This document shows positions 55,546 to 64,000 of a stretch of DNA of 64,000 nt, piece by piece; the first letter of the stretch is position 1; every line of letters begins with the position of its first letter. The translations under genes were made by a program, and so were the position numbers. Under the pieces are notes generated by a model. That model had not been told where the DNA came from. It saw nothing but the letters and a program-made list of their open reading frames with translations, and ran no database searches. Origin of the DNA: Argonema galeatum A003/A1 (GTDB taxonomy: Bacteria; Cyanobacteriota; Cyanobacteriia; Cyanobacteriales; Aerosakkonemataceae); the NCBI RefSeq assembly GCF_023333595.1, contig NZ_JAIQZM010000005.1:179136-243135 (forward strand), read 5' to 3'.

Positions 55546-55563
55546 TTAAAGTTTTGCTGTTTA

Positions 55564-55590
55564 TGTAGGGTGGGCACTCCCCACCCTACA
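55564..55590 (+). terminator. Hairpin terminator after rpmB
   Basis: Arms TGTAGGGTGGG (55564-55574) and CCCACCCTACA (55580-55590) make a perfect 11-bp stem with loop CACTC, followed by GATTTTTCT. It starts 19 bases after the rpmB stop and resembles the hairpin at 1751-1775. Confidence 0.75.
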
Positions 55591-56079
55591 GATTTTTCTG
55601 AGCGATCGCACTGGTAGACCTTGCCTATCCCACCACTCTGTGTCTTTGCCTTTTGTTTCTTGGGGGTGATAGGTTTACTGAAGCTACTGGGTAATATAAG
55701 CCTATACCCTTGCATACCCCAGATGTTTAAATTTTTTTTACGGATTACCGAAATGTCTGAAAAGCAAGTTGTAGTTACTCTTATGCCTAACCTTTACTTA
55801 CCGCAAAAAGCAAAATTTATGCCTTATTCACCAATACAAGGTAACTCCCGTGTACCCGGTAAAATTAAAGAAAACTTTTAAATTTGGCTTATGTCCGGTG
55901 AGAGCATATTTTCTCGGTTGAAACGCACATCTTGAGATGTTAGCACAGAGATAAGCCAAAAGTTAATGAATTTTCGGTAAATTTCTCACAATTCAGCCGA
56001 TTAAAGCAAAGCCAGTCAAACCGATCTTCATATTTTAAACCGGGCTAGAAGCCAGACACTCTCAATTGAGGAAGCAGCC
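55591..56079. other. Upstream region of hpsA
   Basis: These 489 bases must contain the hps promoter and leader. An 86-codon plus-strand frame (55621-55881) has no ribosome site and no protein-like pattern, so it is not called. GAGGAAG at 56068-56074 is the hpsA ribosome site. No clear operator or sigma-J/F motif could be fixed by eye. Confidence 0.45.
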
Positions 56080-59000
56080 ATGTTAAACCGCAAGCAAACC
56101 AAGGCCATTAAAAAATTCATCTACACCATATTCAAACAGTTTTGGCAACTATCGAGAAGTACTAGCAGGAAACTCAGCCGTTGGTTGGTGCGTAACTTGC
56201 TGAACATAGGCCGCAGGCGGCGTATGGCTACGGCTAGATCTGGATTTGTGCTGCCAACAGTAGTCATGCTGCTGTTGGTTGTGGCTTTGGTGGTGGCTGC
56301 GCTCCTATTTCGGACGGGAAGCCGGACTAATCAAGTGATTGGAGCCCGTGAAGAGCAGGTTATTTACAATGCTGCTACGCCAGCAATTGAACGGGCTAAG
56401 GCAAAGTTGGAGTACTTGTTCCGAAAAGATAAGCGGTTTCCCAGCGGTCCGCCTTCCGATGAAATGCTGCTTTCTATGCTCACCAACGAGCCTGCTCAGT
56501 ACAGCAATCCAGCATTGACTACCCAGCTTAATCCCAATCCCTATAAGCTTAACGATGAGACAGAGTTGGGAAATATCAATCCAAATATTGATGGCAAACC
56601 CGATCCAGCCTGGTCTTATAAAATTGATGTCGATGGAGATGGGAACCCAGAAACTGTCGTCTACTCCATAACTTTAAAAAGAAGAGAAACAGCCGGAAGT
56701 ATAACCCTAGAAAACAGCACCGATCAGCAGAAAGCTAACTCCCTGGTTGTCCGTAATGGCCCAATAAATTCTAGAATTACTACCGACCCCGTATGTGCCG
56801 CTCTCACCGCGACTCCGGCACCCCCAGCAGGTGGAGCAGTTCCGGTAAGAGCGACAAATGAAAATGATTGGTTCCCTCAAGGTAGCGCCACCCTACGGAA
56901 GACTTTTCAGGTCGATGCGATCGTCATCTCTAACAAAGCAGGAACTAGCAGAACCGTTGCGACACTAGAATTTCAGCAGGATAGACAGATAGACAGAGGC
57001 AATAAATGGGGGGCTTGGTTCCGCTATGACTTAGAAATTTTTCCAAGTGCGAGCGGGCGAATGCAGTGGAATGGAGCTATGTATACTGCAGGCAACCTGA
57101 TGATCGGTAACGGGGCAAACTTTACAAGCTATTTAATCAGTGCGCCTAAATCCTGTTTTTACAGAAAAGACGCTTCTGAAATAAGGATTAATCAAAATTT
57201 ACCAACTACACCAACTGCTCTAAACCCACGCTTTATGGGTCAAATTGTCGCCGGTCAAATAGAGGGCGATGCCTTCAATGGCAGCGCATCTTTGCACGTC
57301 ATGAAACCTGACAATTCCCCGAATACTAACGCGGGTCAGACTACACTCGATCAAGCTAAAGACTCAGTAAACAGTGGTACGCCAAGTAGTATTGCTCTCG
57401 ATCCAGTAGTTTTGTTTACCACCTCTACCTCGCAATCGCGAGGCTCAGACCCTACCAATACATCAGCATCATTAAACGATACGAGCTTTGATAGAACAGA
57501 CGCCGCAGCTGGACAAATAGGCTATTTTTCTACCACAGAAAGGATTGTAAGGAGAACTGAAACTCCTCCTTTCATAGATGATACTTACCGGGCAGACGAT
57601 CGCTATGGCCCTAAACCCGCATACGGTACTAACAACGAAGTTGTTCTGGATTCAGGTTCAAAAAGAAATGGACAGAACATCCAAACAGGTGACCAGCAAC
57701 TGCTTACTAACAACACTGTAGATCCGCTTGACACAGAGTTCAGAACATTGGGTTGGGATGGTTACTGGGAACGGCGAGCTTCGCTTGCAGGTCTGCGCGT
57801 GATTGTGGGAGAGCGATTGGAATTGGGCAATCCCTACGGTTGGACGAGTAATGACCCGCTTTACCCGCCCGATCAGACAATGCCTCATGGAGACCGACAG
57901 CGGCGCACCCTGAGAGACAATTTGGCAGCAGTACAAGCAACAGCCGTTTACCACGTAGCCAACCCATCTGGAGCTAACGTCCCTATTGCCTGCCTAGCCA
58001 CTACATCTCATCCGGGAACCCAAGCAACCATTGACCTAAGTAAAGACTTTAGGACTACAAATGGACAACTGAATACCAATTTCTTCACTGGGAAAGGCAC
58101 CAACGGCTGGGAATACGCCCCGCCACCGACAGGCTTGGGTGGCAGTTGGGATACTGCGCTGAGAAACTTAGCCAGTTTTGCAGGGGAAATAGATGGTGCA
58201 TTTCCACCCCGACAAGAAGGAGGACGCATTCACCCCAATCCCTTTTTAACTATGTGGGGTAATTTCTCCAACCTGCGGCGAGCAATAGAGTCTGGCAATA
58301 ATAGCATTGCAGATAACACCTACAAGTACACTGCTGCCTGCACGATGGGTATGCTAGCTCAAAACATCAACCGGATTCAGACATCCACCATTAGCACTGC
58401 TGTACAGGTGCAGCAGTTGAGTGACGCTCTGCCCACTACACTGACGGCTACGGCGACAGCTAGTGATTATATTGCAGCAATGCCTTCAACTACAGATCCG
58501 GAAAAGGAAAGGAAAGAACGGTTACGCCTTATCCACCTGCAAAATCAAATTAAAAGAGACCGAGAGTTTGGTTTTGCTTTGGTACCACAAACAATACTAG
58601 ACGATGCTAATCACAGCTATTCAGTACAATATCTCACCTCAGAAAACCCCCAGCCAGGAGGTACAGAAACCCCCTATACATTTGCTGGCATAACTTATGA
58701 CAAAAATGTGGCGGCAGAGACTGCTACAACCAAAAAAACCCTTAAACTAAGCTGCAACTATAGGGAAGCAGCACCAAATGGGAATAACTATTTTGGTTTA
58801 GGCGCTCCTACCAACGTAACCGAAGAAAAACGTTTTATCCGCTTAGCAGTAAGTCTATGCTCGTCTACGCAGCTACCAGAGTTACCATCGCTTTATTATC
58901 TTTTCCCCACAGCAGCTCATGGTCGCAACAGTGTGGATGCCACTGTTAATAGCAACGAACCATACATTAGACAGACAAACGATGCTGGTATTTCTGTGAT

Positions 59001-60522
59001 AGGCGGAAATTTTATCCCTCTCAACCCTTCAGATATTCTGGAGGTAACTCCAATAGATAATGTGGGCAGTTGGAGACTACCGCATACAACTGATGCAACA
59101 GGCAGGACAAGCAGAACCCAAATAACTAAACCAGACAATAGCCCAGAGTACGTTTCCCTCATAGACACCAGCTTCTACAATGGCCGGGAAATGATGACAG
59201 TGCGGACATTGGATGTAGATCTAAACCTGCTCAGAAGCACTTCCATAAACGGCAATACCTGGTTACCGACAAGTGGCATTGTCTACGCTTTCCGGGAAGA
59301 TGCAGCGCGTGAAGATGCGATCTCCAGACCAGGTGCAGGTGCAGGTAGTTGCAGCACAAATGCACAGATAACAACCGGAGGCTGCCAAATGAGGGCTATT
59401 CCTATTGCTAATAACCCTCAAGACCCTGCTGTCAGTGCAAACGGGGTCTCACCCAAACCAGTAGATTACTACGCCGACCCAGACCGTCGTCCTCATGGCT
59501 TCCGATTATTTAATGGTAGAGATATCAGCCGTTCTGGTAATAAGGGTTTGAGCTTCATTTCCGATAACCCGGTTTACATTCAGGGTGATTTCAATTTCCA
59601 CAGCACGGATGGAAATACCAACAATCTGGAGGAATTTACACAACGACTCGATGATAATACCTGGACTCCGGCTAATTTCTACACTGACAGAACTACGTTG
59701 GATGCTAATTTTGCTAGACCTGCTACTGACCATTGGCGACCATCTGAAATTCTGGGGGATGCAGTTACTATCCTTTCCAATAGTTTCAAAGAAGGCAATA
59801 TAGCGGATGGCATCACAAATTCGGGTACGCCTGCTACGCATTCTTTCCGTGCCATGAATGGCCCTAATAGTGGTCGTGCTAATAATACTTGGGTTCGGGA
59901 GGATGGCACAACAAGTAGTGTCAATCTCCCCATCAAAGTCTCCCGCAACGGTAACCCATTATATTGTGGGGCTGGTTCTGTAACTGGGATCTGCACTAAC
60001 CCAACTGAGGAAACAAGTTTTCGACCCTTAGACACAGACTATGCGATCTTAGCTAATCCGATTGTGCTCAACACAGCTACGCCAACTAGGGTCAACGCCA
60101 TGATCATCAGCGGTATTACGCCGTCTGGACAGGGACTATCTTATGGCGGTTTCCAAAATTTCCCCAGGTACATAGAAAATTGGCTGAACGTTAATCAGGT
60201 TATTTCCGGGTCTTTCATGCAGCTAAACTTCAGCACCTACGCCACCGCCCCCTTCAGACAAAATGCTTGGGAACCGGGTACGACTGCCAACGGTGGCTTC
60301 CCTAAATACTACAGTGCGCCTTTACGCCGCTGGGGTTACGATGTGGGGCTACAATATGCACCGGCAGCGCCAGTAGCACAGCGCTTGGGATCGCAACCGT
60401 CCTCCCGCAGCGAGTTCTACAAAGATTTAAGAGCAGACGACTTATACATTTGCAAATTACGTCGGGCTATGAACAGGCTCGATCCCACTCTAGATCAACC
60501 ATCTCTAACAGAGTGCGACTAA
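56080..60522 (+). CDS. hpsA: Hormogonium polysaccharide biosynthesis protein HpsA
   Basis: A 1480-residue protein. A basic N-terminus (about 1-53, NIGRRRRMATARSG) precedes one hydrophobic helix at 56-78 (FVLPTVVMLLLVVALVVAAL), followed by TGSRTNQVIGAREEQVIYNA. That arrangement resembles a PilX-type pilin N-terminus, but position 5 of the helix is P rather than the usual E. The remaining 1400 residues are extracytoplasmic and rich in Asn, Thr and Pro, with no enzymatic motif. In Nostoc, hpsA is needed for hormogonium polysaccharide and gliding motility. It begins an operon with three or four pseudopilin genes. Confidence 0.92.
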   Translation: MLNRKQTKAIKKFIYTIFKQFWQLSRSTSRKLSRWLVRNLLNIGRRRRMATARSGFVLPTVVMLLLVVALVVAALLFRTGSRTNQVIGAREEQVIYNAATPAIERAKAKLEYLFRKDKRFPSGPPSDEMLLSMLTNEPAQYSNPALTTQLNPNPYKLNDETELGNINPNIDGKPDPAWSYKIDVDGDGNPETVVYSITLKRRETAGSITLENSTDQQKANSLVVRNGPINSRITTDPVCAALTATPAPPAGGAVPVRATNENDWFPQGSATLRKTFQVDAIVISNKAGTSRTVATLEFQQDRQIDRGNKWGAWFRYDLEIFPSASGRMQWNGAMYTAGNLMIGNGANFTSYLISAPKSCFYRKDASEIRINQNLPTTPTALNPRFMGQIVAGQIEGDAFNGSASLHVMKPDNSPNTNAGQTTLDQAKDSVNSGTPSSIALDPVVLFTTSTSQSRGSDPTNTSASLNDTSFDRTDAAAGQIGYFSTTERIVRRTETPPFIDDTYRADDRYGPKPAYGTNNEVVLDSGSKRNGQNIQTGDQQLLTNNTVDPLDTEFRTLGWDGYWERRASLAGLRVIVGERLELGNPYGWTSNDPLYPPDQTMPHGDRQRRTLRDNLAAVQATAVYHVANPSGANVPIACLATTSHPGTQATIDLSKDFRTTNGQLNTNFFTGKGTNGWEYAPPPTGLGGSWDTALRNLASFAGEIDGAFPPRQEGGRIHPNPFLTMWGNFSNLRRAIESGNNSIADNTYKYTAACTMGMLAQNINRIQTSTISTAVQVQQLSDALPTTLTATATASDYIAAMPSTTDPEKERKERLRLIHLQNQIKRDREFGFALVPQTILDDANHSYSVQYLTSENPQPGGTETPYTFAGITYDKNVAAETATTKKTLKLSCNYREAAPNGNNYFGLGAPTNVTEEKRFIRLAVSLCSSTQLPELPSLYYLFPTAAHGRNSVDATVNSNEPYIRQTNDAGISVIGGNFIPLNPSDILEVTPIDNVGSWRLPHTTDATGRTSRTQITKPDNSPEYVSLIDTSFYNGREMMTVRTLDVDLNLLRSTSINGNTWLPTSGIVYAFREDAAREDAISRPGAGAGSCSTNAQITTGGCQMRAIPIANNPQDPAVSANGVSPKPVDYYADPDRRPHGFRLFNGRDISRSGNKGLSFISDNPVYIQGDFNFHSTDGNTNNLEEFTQRLDDNTWTPANFYTDRTTLDANFARPATDHWRPSEILGDAVTILSNSFKEGNIADGITNSGTPATHSFRAMNGPNSGRANNTWVREDGTTSSVNLPIKVSRNGNPLYCGAGSVTGICTNPTEETSFRPLDTDYAILANPIVLNTATPTRVNAMIISGITPSGQGLSYGGFQNFPRYIENWLNVNQVISGSFMQLNFSTYATAPFRQNAWEPGTTANGGFPKYYSAPLRRWGYDVGLQYAPAAPVAQRLGSQPSSRSEFYKDLRADDLYICKLRRAMNRLDPTLDQPSLTECD

Positions 60523-60536
60523 CTGCGGAGGTCACA

Positions 60537-61241
60537 ATGTTATCACTAAAAACTCAGTCGATTCAAAAATCAAACACTATGAGCCTTGCCCTAGCATTAC
60601 TCAAGCTTTCCAAACCAAATTCCTCACAGCAGGGAATTAGCTTGTTGGAATGCTTGATGGCAATCACGGTGATAAGTGTAGTAATTTCATCTTTCACCCC
60701 GCCAATTTTTCTGGCAGTCGCTACCCAAATACAGAACCGCCGAGCCGAGCAAGCTGTCCAGCTGGCTCAGGCTGAAATAGACAGGGTAAGAAGCATAGCA
60801 GAACAGCAAGACTACGCCAACACAGATTTACCCCCTGAAGGAGCTACGGACGTTAAGCAGCAGTCTCCACCATCTGGAACCACTCCAAATCGCAACTCAA
60901 TGTCTGCCACAACAGGTCTTTTAGTGGATGTCAACGGTGATGGCACTCAAGACTTTGTGGTGCAAACTTACCGCAATACGGGTGTTCCAGACAGCACCGG
61001 CAAAAAAGTTGCTTTTAATATGGGTGTGAGAGTTTATGCGGCAGTGATAACGCAAAATTATGGGCTGCTAGAAAGTCCGCCTCAGCGTAGCGCTTCCTTG
61101 CAACTCACTACGGCACTTGGCGCTCAAAAACGCCGACCTTTAGCAGTTATGTACACCACCGTTACTCACAGTGACGATCGCAATTCTCTGTGCAATTTAC
61201 AGAAATTTTTAGGCGATCTTACCGGATCTGGGTGCCAGTAA
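60537..61241 (+). CDS. hpsB: Pseudopilin HpsB
   Basis: The ATG at 60537 follows GGAGG, 14 bases after hpsA; the longer frame to 60450 lies inside hpsA and is ignored. The 234-residue product has a prepilin leader ending at G33 and the helix ISLLECLMAITVISVVISSF, with the conserved E at mature position 5 (E38). LAQAEIDRVRSIAEQQDYAN follows, as in type II/IV minor pseudopilins of the GspI/PilV kind. It is expected to be cleaved by PilD and to form part of a pseudopilus tip. Confidence 0.88.
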   Translation: MLSLKTQSIQKSNTMSLALALLKLSKPNSSQQGISLLECLMAITVISVVISSFTPPIFLAVATQIQNRRAEQAVQLAQAEIDRVRSIAEQQDYANTDLPPEGATDVKQQSPPSGTTPNRNSMSATTGLLVDVNGDGTQDFVVQTYRNTGVPDSTGKKVAFNMGVRVYAAVITQNYGLLESPPQRSASLQLTTALGAQKRRPLAVMYTTVTHSDDRNSLCNLQKFLGDLTGSGCQ

Positions 61242-61381
61242 ACCTAACCCCAACTCCTCTCCTGCAAAGCGAGAGGAGAGCAAAAAAAGATTTTAGGTGC
61301 TTTACTCATATCCTAAAAAAAAATCAGCACTCAACACCTAAAGAGATCGCAGACGACAGGACTAAGGAGGGAATAAAAACG

Positions 61382-62443
61382 ATGCCGGTAAAACTATTTA
61401 CATTTCTGCTCAAGCGCCAGCGTATTCGTTTTGGAAAGCGCAAAACAGCCGGTTTTACTCTATTGGAGCTTTTGGTAAGTATTGTTATTTCCACTGTCAT
61501 CATCATAGCGCTGCTAGACATGGTTGTGGATTTGTTGCAGACCGATCGGCGCGAATATGCTCGCGCTGAAACCCAACGGGAAATGCAAATGTCTCTCGAT
61601 TATATGGTTAACGATTTGAGAGAGGCAGCTTACGTCTACGACAATAACCAGCTCAATGGAAACCGGGGCTCGAATAATAATGTCCCAGCTTTAAAAACTT
61701 ATCTGCCACCCTTTCCTGCTGGTATGGAACCGATTCTGGTTTTCTGGAAACCAGAGGAAGTACCCTATAGGCGAGGTCAGCCAGCCCTCAATTGCGGAGG
61801 GTCACCAAGTGATGACTGTAAGCAGCTTCAGGTCAGACGCCGTACTTTCACCTTGGTGGCTTACCTACAGGCAGTAAACCAGCCTGCCGATCGACCGCAA
61901 TGGAAGGGTATATCCAGAATTATGCGGTATCAGTTACGTATGTATCCAGAAACGGCTTTCAACGCCAGTCCTCCAACCCTAACGACCATAAACACTGGAT
62001 ATGTAGAGCCTTTAGTAAATAATGTTAGTTTTGAGACATGGCCTGTTGCTCTCGACGCCAATGGCAACCCTTTGGGTGCGCCTGCCAGACTAGCAAACGA
62101 TCCCTTATCGCGACCGGTGTTAGTCGATTTTGTAGATTATCCCACCACAGCACGCGGCGACAATCTAGCGACCCCTGCCGATACTCGCCTGCAATGTACT
62201 AGCCCAAACCAGCCCCCTATTCCTCCCTCAACCAGTGCTTTCACGAATCCCAGTTTTGTAGCTTGTGTCAGCAGTGCAACTGCTACAGGGGCAGCGGGTG
62301 GGACTTCTAGCCCAACTAACCAAAATGTGATCCTGTTCCTAAGAGGCAACCCGACAGGCAAAGCAGGGGTTAAGATAGCACCGCTTATAGCTGTTAAAAC
62401 TCAAGCGGTTGCGCGTGGTGTTATCGATAAAAAACCTAATTAG
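61382..62443 (+). CDS. hpsC: Pseudopilin HpsC
   Basis: The ATG at 61382 follows AAGGAGGG; the open frame extends upstream to 61190 inside hpsB. The 353-residue product has prepilin cleavage after G24 and the helix FTLLELLVSIVISTVIIIAL with E29 at mature position 5. DRREYARAETQREMQMSLDY, MVNDLREAAYVYDNNQ matches GspJ/PilW-like minor pseudopilins. The C-terminal domain is large and Pro/Asn-rich. It lies 140 bases after hpsB. Confidence 0.88.
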   Translation: MPVKLFTFLLKRQRIRFGKRKTAGFTLLELLVSIVISTVIIIALLDMVVDLLQTDRREYARAETQREMQMSLDYMVNDLREAAYVYDNNQLNGNRGSNNNVPALKTYLPPFPAGMEPILVFWKPEEVPYRRGQPALNCGGSPSDDCKQLQVRRRTFTLVAYLQAVNQPADRPQWKGISRIMRYQLRMYPETAFNASPPTLTTINTGYVEPLVNNVSFETWPVALDANGNPLGAPARLANDPLSRPVLVDFVDYPTTARGDNLATPADTRLQCTSPNQPPIPPSTSAFTNPSFVACVSSATATGAAGGTSSPTNQNVILFLRGNPTGKAGVKIAPLIAVKTQAVARGVIDKKPN

Positions 62444-62492
62444 TCGCTTTTGCAATTGCTTGGAAATATCCGGCTGAAAATAGGAGACGCAC

Positions 62493-63059
62493 ATGAAGCC
62501 TAAATTAAAGAAAGCGATCGCTGGTTTCACTCTAATAGAAATGTTAGTTGTTATAACCATCATTGGTATTTTGGCAGCGATCGCTGGCCCTAGTTGGTTA
62601 GGATGGTTAACCAGACAACGGGTAAACTCTGCCCAGTCTGAAGCATTGACCGTGCTGCGGCAAGCCCAAGCGAACGCCAAAAGAGAAAAAAGACTTTGGC
62701 AAGCTTGCTTTCGGGACGACGGAACTAAAGTTACATGGTCTTTGCAACCCGTGCCAGATGATACTCCCACTTGTCTGGCGACAAGTCCTTGGAATAATCT
62801 GACTGATGAAAGTTCAGACCTGATTGCCATTGATACGGCAAAGTCCACTTTCACATCGGGAGGCGCAAACACTTATAGAGTGCAGTTTCAATATAAAGGC
62901 TTGCTGGTTGAAACTCCTTCACAAATAGGCAAAATCACGTTTGGCACTCGGATCTCTCCGGGTTCGCAGGGAGTCAGAGATGGTACAAGGCGTTGTGTAT
63001 TTGTCGAGACCTTACTGGGAGGCATGAGTGCAGGCAACGATAACGAATGCCTTCGATAA
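62493..63059 (+). CDS. hpsD: Pseudopilin HpsD (GspH type)
   Basis: A 188-residue prepilin: KKAIAG at the cleavage site (G11), then FTLIEMLVVITIIGILAAIA with E16 at mature position 5. The GspH-like domain follows (SAQSEALTVLRQAQANAKRE, RVQFQYKGLLVETPSQIGKI, TRRCVFVETLLGG). AGGAGA precedes the start. A close paralogue lies 246 bases downstream. Assignment as HpsD rests on gene order after hpsA-B-C. Confidence 0.85.
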   Translation: MKPKLKKAIAGFTLIEMLVVITIIGILAAIAGPSWLGWLTRQRVNSAQSEALTVLRQAQANAKREKRLWQACFRDDGTKVTWSLQPVPDDTPTCLATSPWNNLTDESSDLIAIDTAKSTFTSGGANTYRVQFQYKGLLVETPSQIGKITFGTRISPGSQGVRDGTRRCVFVETLLGGMSAGNDNECLR

Positions 63060-63305
63060 TGAGCAAGGAGACGGAATTGCGATCGCTTTGCCGCAGTCAT
63101 TAGCAAAAAAAAAACTTAGTAAAAATAAGCACATAAGCCATGAAAATACAGAGTTGTAGCTGCGTCTGCTTCAGAAGTATCTTCATGGCAAAGAATCACA
63201 ATTGGATTCCATAGAAAGGCAAAATTGGCGGTGGCTTTGACAAGCTTGCGCGATCGCCCTCCTGAATGAGAAACTATCATCAGGTGCATCTATTTTATTT
63301 ATAAA

Positions 63306-63842
63306 ATGCAATACCAGTATTCCAGATTTAGTCGTGGATATACGCTGGTCGAAATGCTAGTAGTTATTGCGCTGATTGGGATAATAAGTGCGATCGCAGT
63401 ACCCGGTTGGCTAGCATTCTTGAACCGAATACGCCTCAACAGCTCACAAGCTCAAGCTTTGAGTGTCATGCGAGAAGCGCAGGTAAATGCTAAAAGAGAA
63501 AAACGAATTTGGGAAGCCAGCTTTCGCAATAGCAATGGCTTGGTGCAATGGTCTACACATCCAGACAGCTTACCTCCTGAGAGTTGGAATTGGCAAAACC
63601 TCATCGGTGAAGATGCCGATAATATTGAAATCGATGTATCCAAAACTACATTACTAAGGCGCGACGGAGCCTACAACGTACAGTTCCAATACAAAGGCCA
63701 CGTTAACGGACAATTAGGCAGAATTACCTTCATTATTCGCGCACAAAGCAATTCTGCCAATGCTTCCAAGCGCTGCGTTTGGGTATCTACCCTGCTGGGA
63801 GTTTTGCGTACAGATGGCGATCGCGGTTGTCAAGGCAATTAG
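63306..63842 (+). CDS. GspH-type pseudopilin, second copy
   Basis: A 178-residue prepilin: SRFSRG (G10 or G11), then YTLVEMLVVIALIGIISAIA with the conserved glutamate. It is collinear with the preceding HpsD: NRIRLNSSQAQALSVMREAQ, VNAKREKRIWEASF, VQFQYKGHVNGQLGRITFII and SKRCVWVSTLLGVLRTDGDR. The 246-base spacer and lack of a strong ribosome site (ATAAA before ATG) suggest its own promoter or lower expression. No gene is seen after it to the window end. Confidence 0.85.
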   Translation: MQYQYSRFSRGYTLVEMLVVIALIGIISAIAVPGWLAFLNRIRLNSSQAQALSVMREAQVNAKREKRIWEASFRNSNGLVQWSTHPDSLPPESWNWQNLIGEDADNIEIDVSKTTLLRRDGAYNVQFQYKGHVNGQLGRITFIIRAQSNSANASKRCVWVSTLLGVLRTDGDRGCQGN

Positions 63843-64000
63843 AAGCTAGGGGCTAGAACACCGATTCAGTAATAAGCTAAGACGCATCTAATTTTTCAAG
63901 CTGAACACCGCACTGTAAGGTTTTCATACCAAATCCGGGTTATTTACCCCCTTTATAGTGTGAAGTGTAGGGGTGAAGCATTGCGGCAATAAGTGTATTC

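Noticed and set aside
55621..55881. 86-codon frame upstream of hpsA
   Set aside because: No ribosome site, no conserved pattern, and it lies in the expected hps promoter region.

Overview
The window is chromosomal DNA from a filamentous cyanobacterium, most likely an Oscillatoriales-type organism (Microcoleus, Oscillatoria or Phormidium-like; this is inference). Evidence: a complete phycocyanin (cpc) operon, NdhS, Thf1/Psb29, CpcT, Rubisco activase with a small-subunit-like tail, a hormogonium-polysaccharide (hps) locus, very frequent GCGATCGC (HIP1) octamers, and many short palindromic and heptameric repeats between genes. I saw no rRNA, tRNA, CRISPR array, transposase or phage genes.

Layout. 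1-16 kb is an accessory-looking stretch: the end of a conserved cyanobacterial gene of unknown role, an AbrB-type antitoxin with a broken PIN toxin, two Uma2 nuclease-fold genes, acsA with a decayed copy of its own 3' end nearby, three pentapeptide-repeat proteins, a PaO-like Rieske oxygenase, ChaB, a large PhoD-like phosphatase, and a protein made of two copies of an unrecognised helical domain. 16.5-27 kb is housekeeping and photosynthesis: a 45-residue membrane protein, a CPA2 antiporter with a universal-stress tail, a HAS-barrel-like protein, ndhS, rodA, mrp, a SRPBCC protein, hemF, a STAS protein, cpcT and thf1. 27.3-33.9 kb is cpcB-cpcA-cpcC-cpcD-cpcE-cpcF followed by three cpcG rod-core linkers, all on the minus strand. 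34.4-42 kb holds an RluD-like pseudouridine synthase, Rubisco activase, a class A beta-lactamase-like protein, a 2H phosphoesterase, a YciI protein and clpB.

42-53 kb is a surface-polysaccharide locus: three consecutive adjacent pairs of duplicated glycosyltransferases (two HpsE-like GT2, two GT4, two more GT2), a radical SAM/SPASM enzyme followed by a degenerate sulfotransferase-fold protein, and an MBOAT acyltransferase with an SGNH-type partner. htpG and rpmB follow, then hpsA-hpsB-hpsC-hpsD and a second GspH-type pseudopilin (56-63.8 kb). Together the 42-64 kb genes look like a synthesis, modification and pseudopilus-linked export system for the polysaccharide needed for gliding.

The points most worth a second look are the 42-53 kb glycan locus with its uncharacterised radical SAM/sulfotransferase-like pair, the duplicated-domain protein at 14.5-15.4 kb, and small repeats that have entered coding sequence in frame (a Uma2 gene, htpG and a small ORF).
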